Positions 63,513 to 64,000 of a stretch of 64,000 nt of DNA are shown here, piece after piece; within the stretch, counting starts at the first letter, position 1; each line of letters starts with the position of its first letter. Source of the stretch: Acinetobacter sp. C32I. Its GTDB lineage: Bacteria > Pseudomonadota > Gammaproteobacteria > Pseudomonadales > Moraxellaceae. Where the stretch lies: the NCBI RefSeq assembly GCF_023702715.1, contig NZ_CP098480.1, positions 806,001 through 870,000 on the forward strand, written 5' to 3'. The position numbers and the translations under genes were made by a program. The notes below the pieces were generated by a model. The model saw only the letters and a list, made by a program, of their open reading frames with translations. It ran no database searches and was not told the origin of the DNA.

Positions 63513-63587
63513 ATGAACATTGTTTTTATCATTTTGTCTATATTTTTTATTTTCGCGCTTATAGCCAAGTTCAGCAAGAAGAAATAA
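63513..63587 (+). CDS. Possible 24-residue membrane microprotein
   Basis: The frame encodes a single hydrophobic helix followed by a basic tail (begins MNIVFIILSIFFIFALIA, ends KFSKKK), the layout of known small bacterial membrane proteins. The ribosome binding site is weak and AT-rich DNA can give such frames by chance. Confidence 0.3.
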   Translation: MNIVFIILSIFFIFALIAKFSKKK

Positions 63588-63674
63588 GCTTTTGTCGATA
63601 CGATGTTCTGATACTCTACAGCTCATCATTATTTAGTTGATCTTTAAAATTTAATCAAAATAAGCATAATTTTG

Positions 63675-63703
63675 TTGATTTGCGTCACACTTTTATCTAT
63701 ATT
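63675..63703 (+). promoter_or_regulatory. Promoter of candidate small RNA
   Basis: TTGATT (63675-63680), a 17-base spacer and TATATT (63698-63703) make a good sigma-70 promoter match, predicting a start near 63710. Confidence 0.55.
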
Positions 63704-63709
63704 TGCCAT

Positions 63710-63796
63710 GTTGTTTGACAATAACTAAACAACAATAACCTTCATTCAGCGCAAAAAGAATTAAGGGGAAGCCCACTCATCGAGTGGGCTTTTTAA
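63710..63796 (+). ncRNA. Candidate small RNA, about 87 nt
   Basis: A promoter match ends at 63703 and an intrinsic terminator follows 65 bases later. The predicted transcript opens with a hairpin, GTTGTTT (63710-63716) pairing with AAACAAC (63727-63733), then a single-stranded A-rich linker (about 63734-63768) and the terminator stem AAGCCCACTC / GAGTGGGCTT with trailing T. No frame longer than a few codons is inside. This layout fits a trans-acting regulatory RNA. Family not recognised. Confidence 0.5.
63769..63795 (+). terminator. Intrinsic terminator of the candidate small RNA
   Basis: AAGCCCACTC (63769-63778) and GAGTGGGCTT (63782-63791) form a perfect 10-bp stem with a three-base loop followed by T residues on the plus strand. 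Confidence 0.88.
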
Positions 63797-63904
63797 TTGT
63801 ATATAACCCTGAATTTACTATGCAGCTTAAAGTATGGAAAGTGGAGCTACAAGGGCGAGTCTGTTGCCTCAAATTGAATGATAAAGCAAAATTATTAAGG
63901 ATTA

Positions 63905-63930
63905 CAAAATAAAAGCCCATAGTTTGGGCT
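63905..63930 (-). terminator. Leftward terminator at the right edge
   Basis: AGCCCA (63914-63919) and TGGGCT (63925-63930) form a short stem that on the minus strand is followed by TTTATTTTG, so it probably ends a leftward gene entering from the right. Confidence 0.6.
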
Positions 63931-63968
63931 CTTAATAAAGACTTCACTGTGACCATGATTCTTTTATC

Positions 63969-64000
63969 CTACTCAGCTTCAAAGGAAACTGTTAGGGGCG
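63969..64000 (-). CDS. Possible 3' end of a leftward gene (partial)
   Basis: One minus-strand frame reads PLTVSFEAE and stops at TAG (63969-63971), 39 bases before a leftward terminator. Other frames stop too soon to judge. The fragment is too short to identify. Confidence 0.35.
   Translation of the reverse strand, partial: PLTVSFEAE

Overview
The window looks like chromosome of an Acinetobacter species. The DNA is AT-rich (roughly 40% GC by eye) and carries gene sets typical of that genus: a complete phenylacetate (paa) block, a divergent pobR/pobA pair, an eight-gene cluster with the layout of the acinetoferrin siderophore operon of A. haemolyticus, and the fused mannitol-1-phosphate dehydrogenase/phosphatase (MtlD) known from A. 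baylyi and A. baumannii. I see no rRNA, tRNA, insertion sequence, prophage or CRISPR array.

Layout. 1-12121: phenylacetate degradation, with paaZ reading left and cut by the window edge, then paaABCDEFGHJK, the regulator paaX and paaY reading right; paaI is absent. 12333-16826: aromatic catabolism continues with an aldehyde dehydrogenase, pobR, pobA and an alpha/beta hydrolase. 16948-19455: an AarF/UbiB-like kinase, an unknown 113-residue protein flanked by 19-bp direct repeats, and the YbaK deacylase. 19456-30708: Fur-box promoter region and the siderophore operon (two NIS synthetases, N-monooxygenase, acyltransferase, small ActB-like protein, importer, TonB receptor, exporter). 30909-38466: mtlD, then cobalamin nucleotide-loop genes cobU, cobT, cobC and cobS with a 2H phosphoesterase at the front and a histidine acid phosphatase lipoprotein in the middle.

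38529-43622: a leftward probable metal-uptake operon (His-rich DUF2946-like membrane protein, TonB receptor, PepSY protein) with an AraC regulator on the other side. 43647-46501: LysE exporter, DAHP synthase and a TauE/SafE permease. 46955-50954: tandem DUF4189 secreted proteins, two small Cys/Met/His-rich exported proteins, and a DUF3649-PepSY-DUF3325 trio. 51203-54527: lpxB, a DUF2797 protein, a DUF6231-like protein and a YidB-like protein. 54590-59515: a 4-guanidinobutyrate locus (gbuA, two transporters, divergent LysR regulator with a strong dyad between). 59624-64000: a porin, a HIT protein and small exported proteins, ending in a gene-poor AT-rich tail.

The most interesting unexplained material is in that tail: two candidate small RNA genes with promoter-like and terminator elements (about 62221-62424 on minus and 63710-63796 on plus), and a secreted-protein gene split by one extra A in a run of seven A residues (62967-63387). 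Other points for follow-up are a 13-bp inverted repeat covering the apparent start of the 2H phosphoesterase gene, two near-identical signal-peptide regions on diverged tandem DUF4189 genes, and the probable copper/metal operon.
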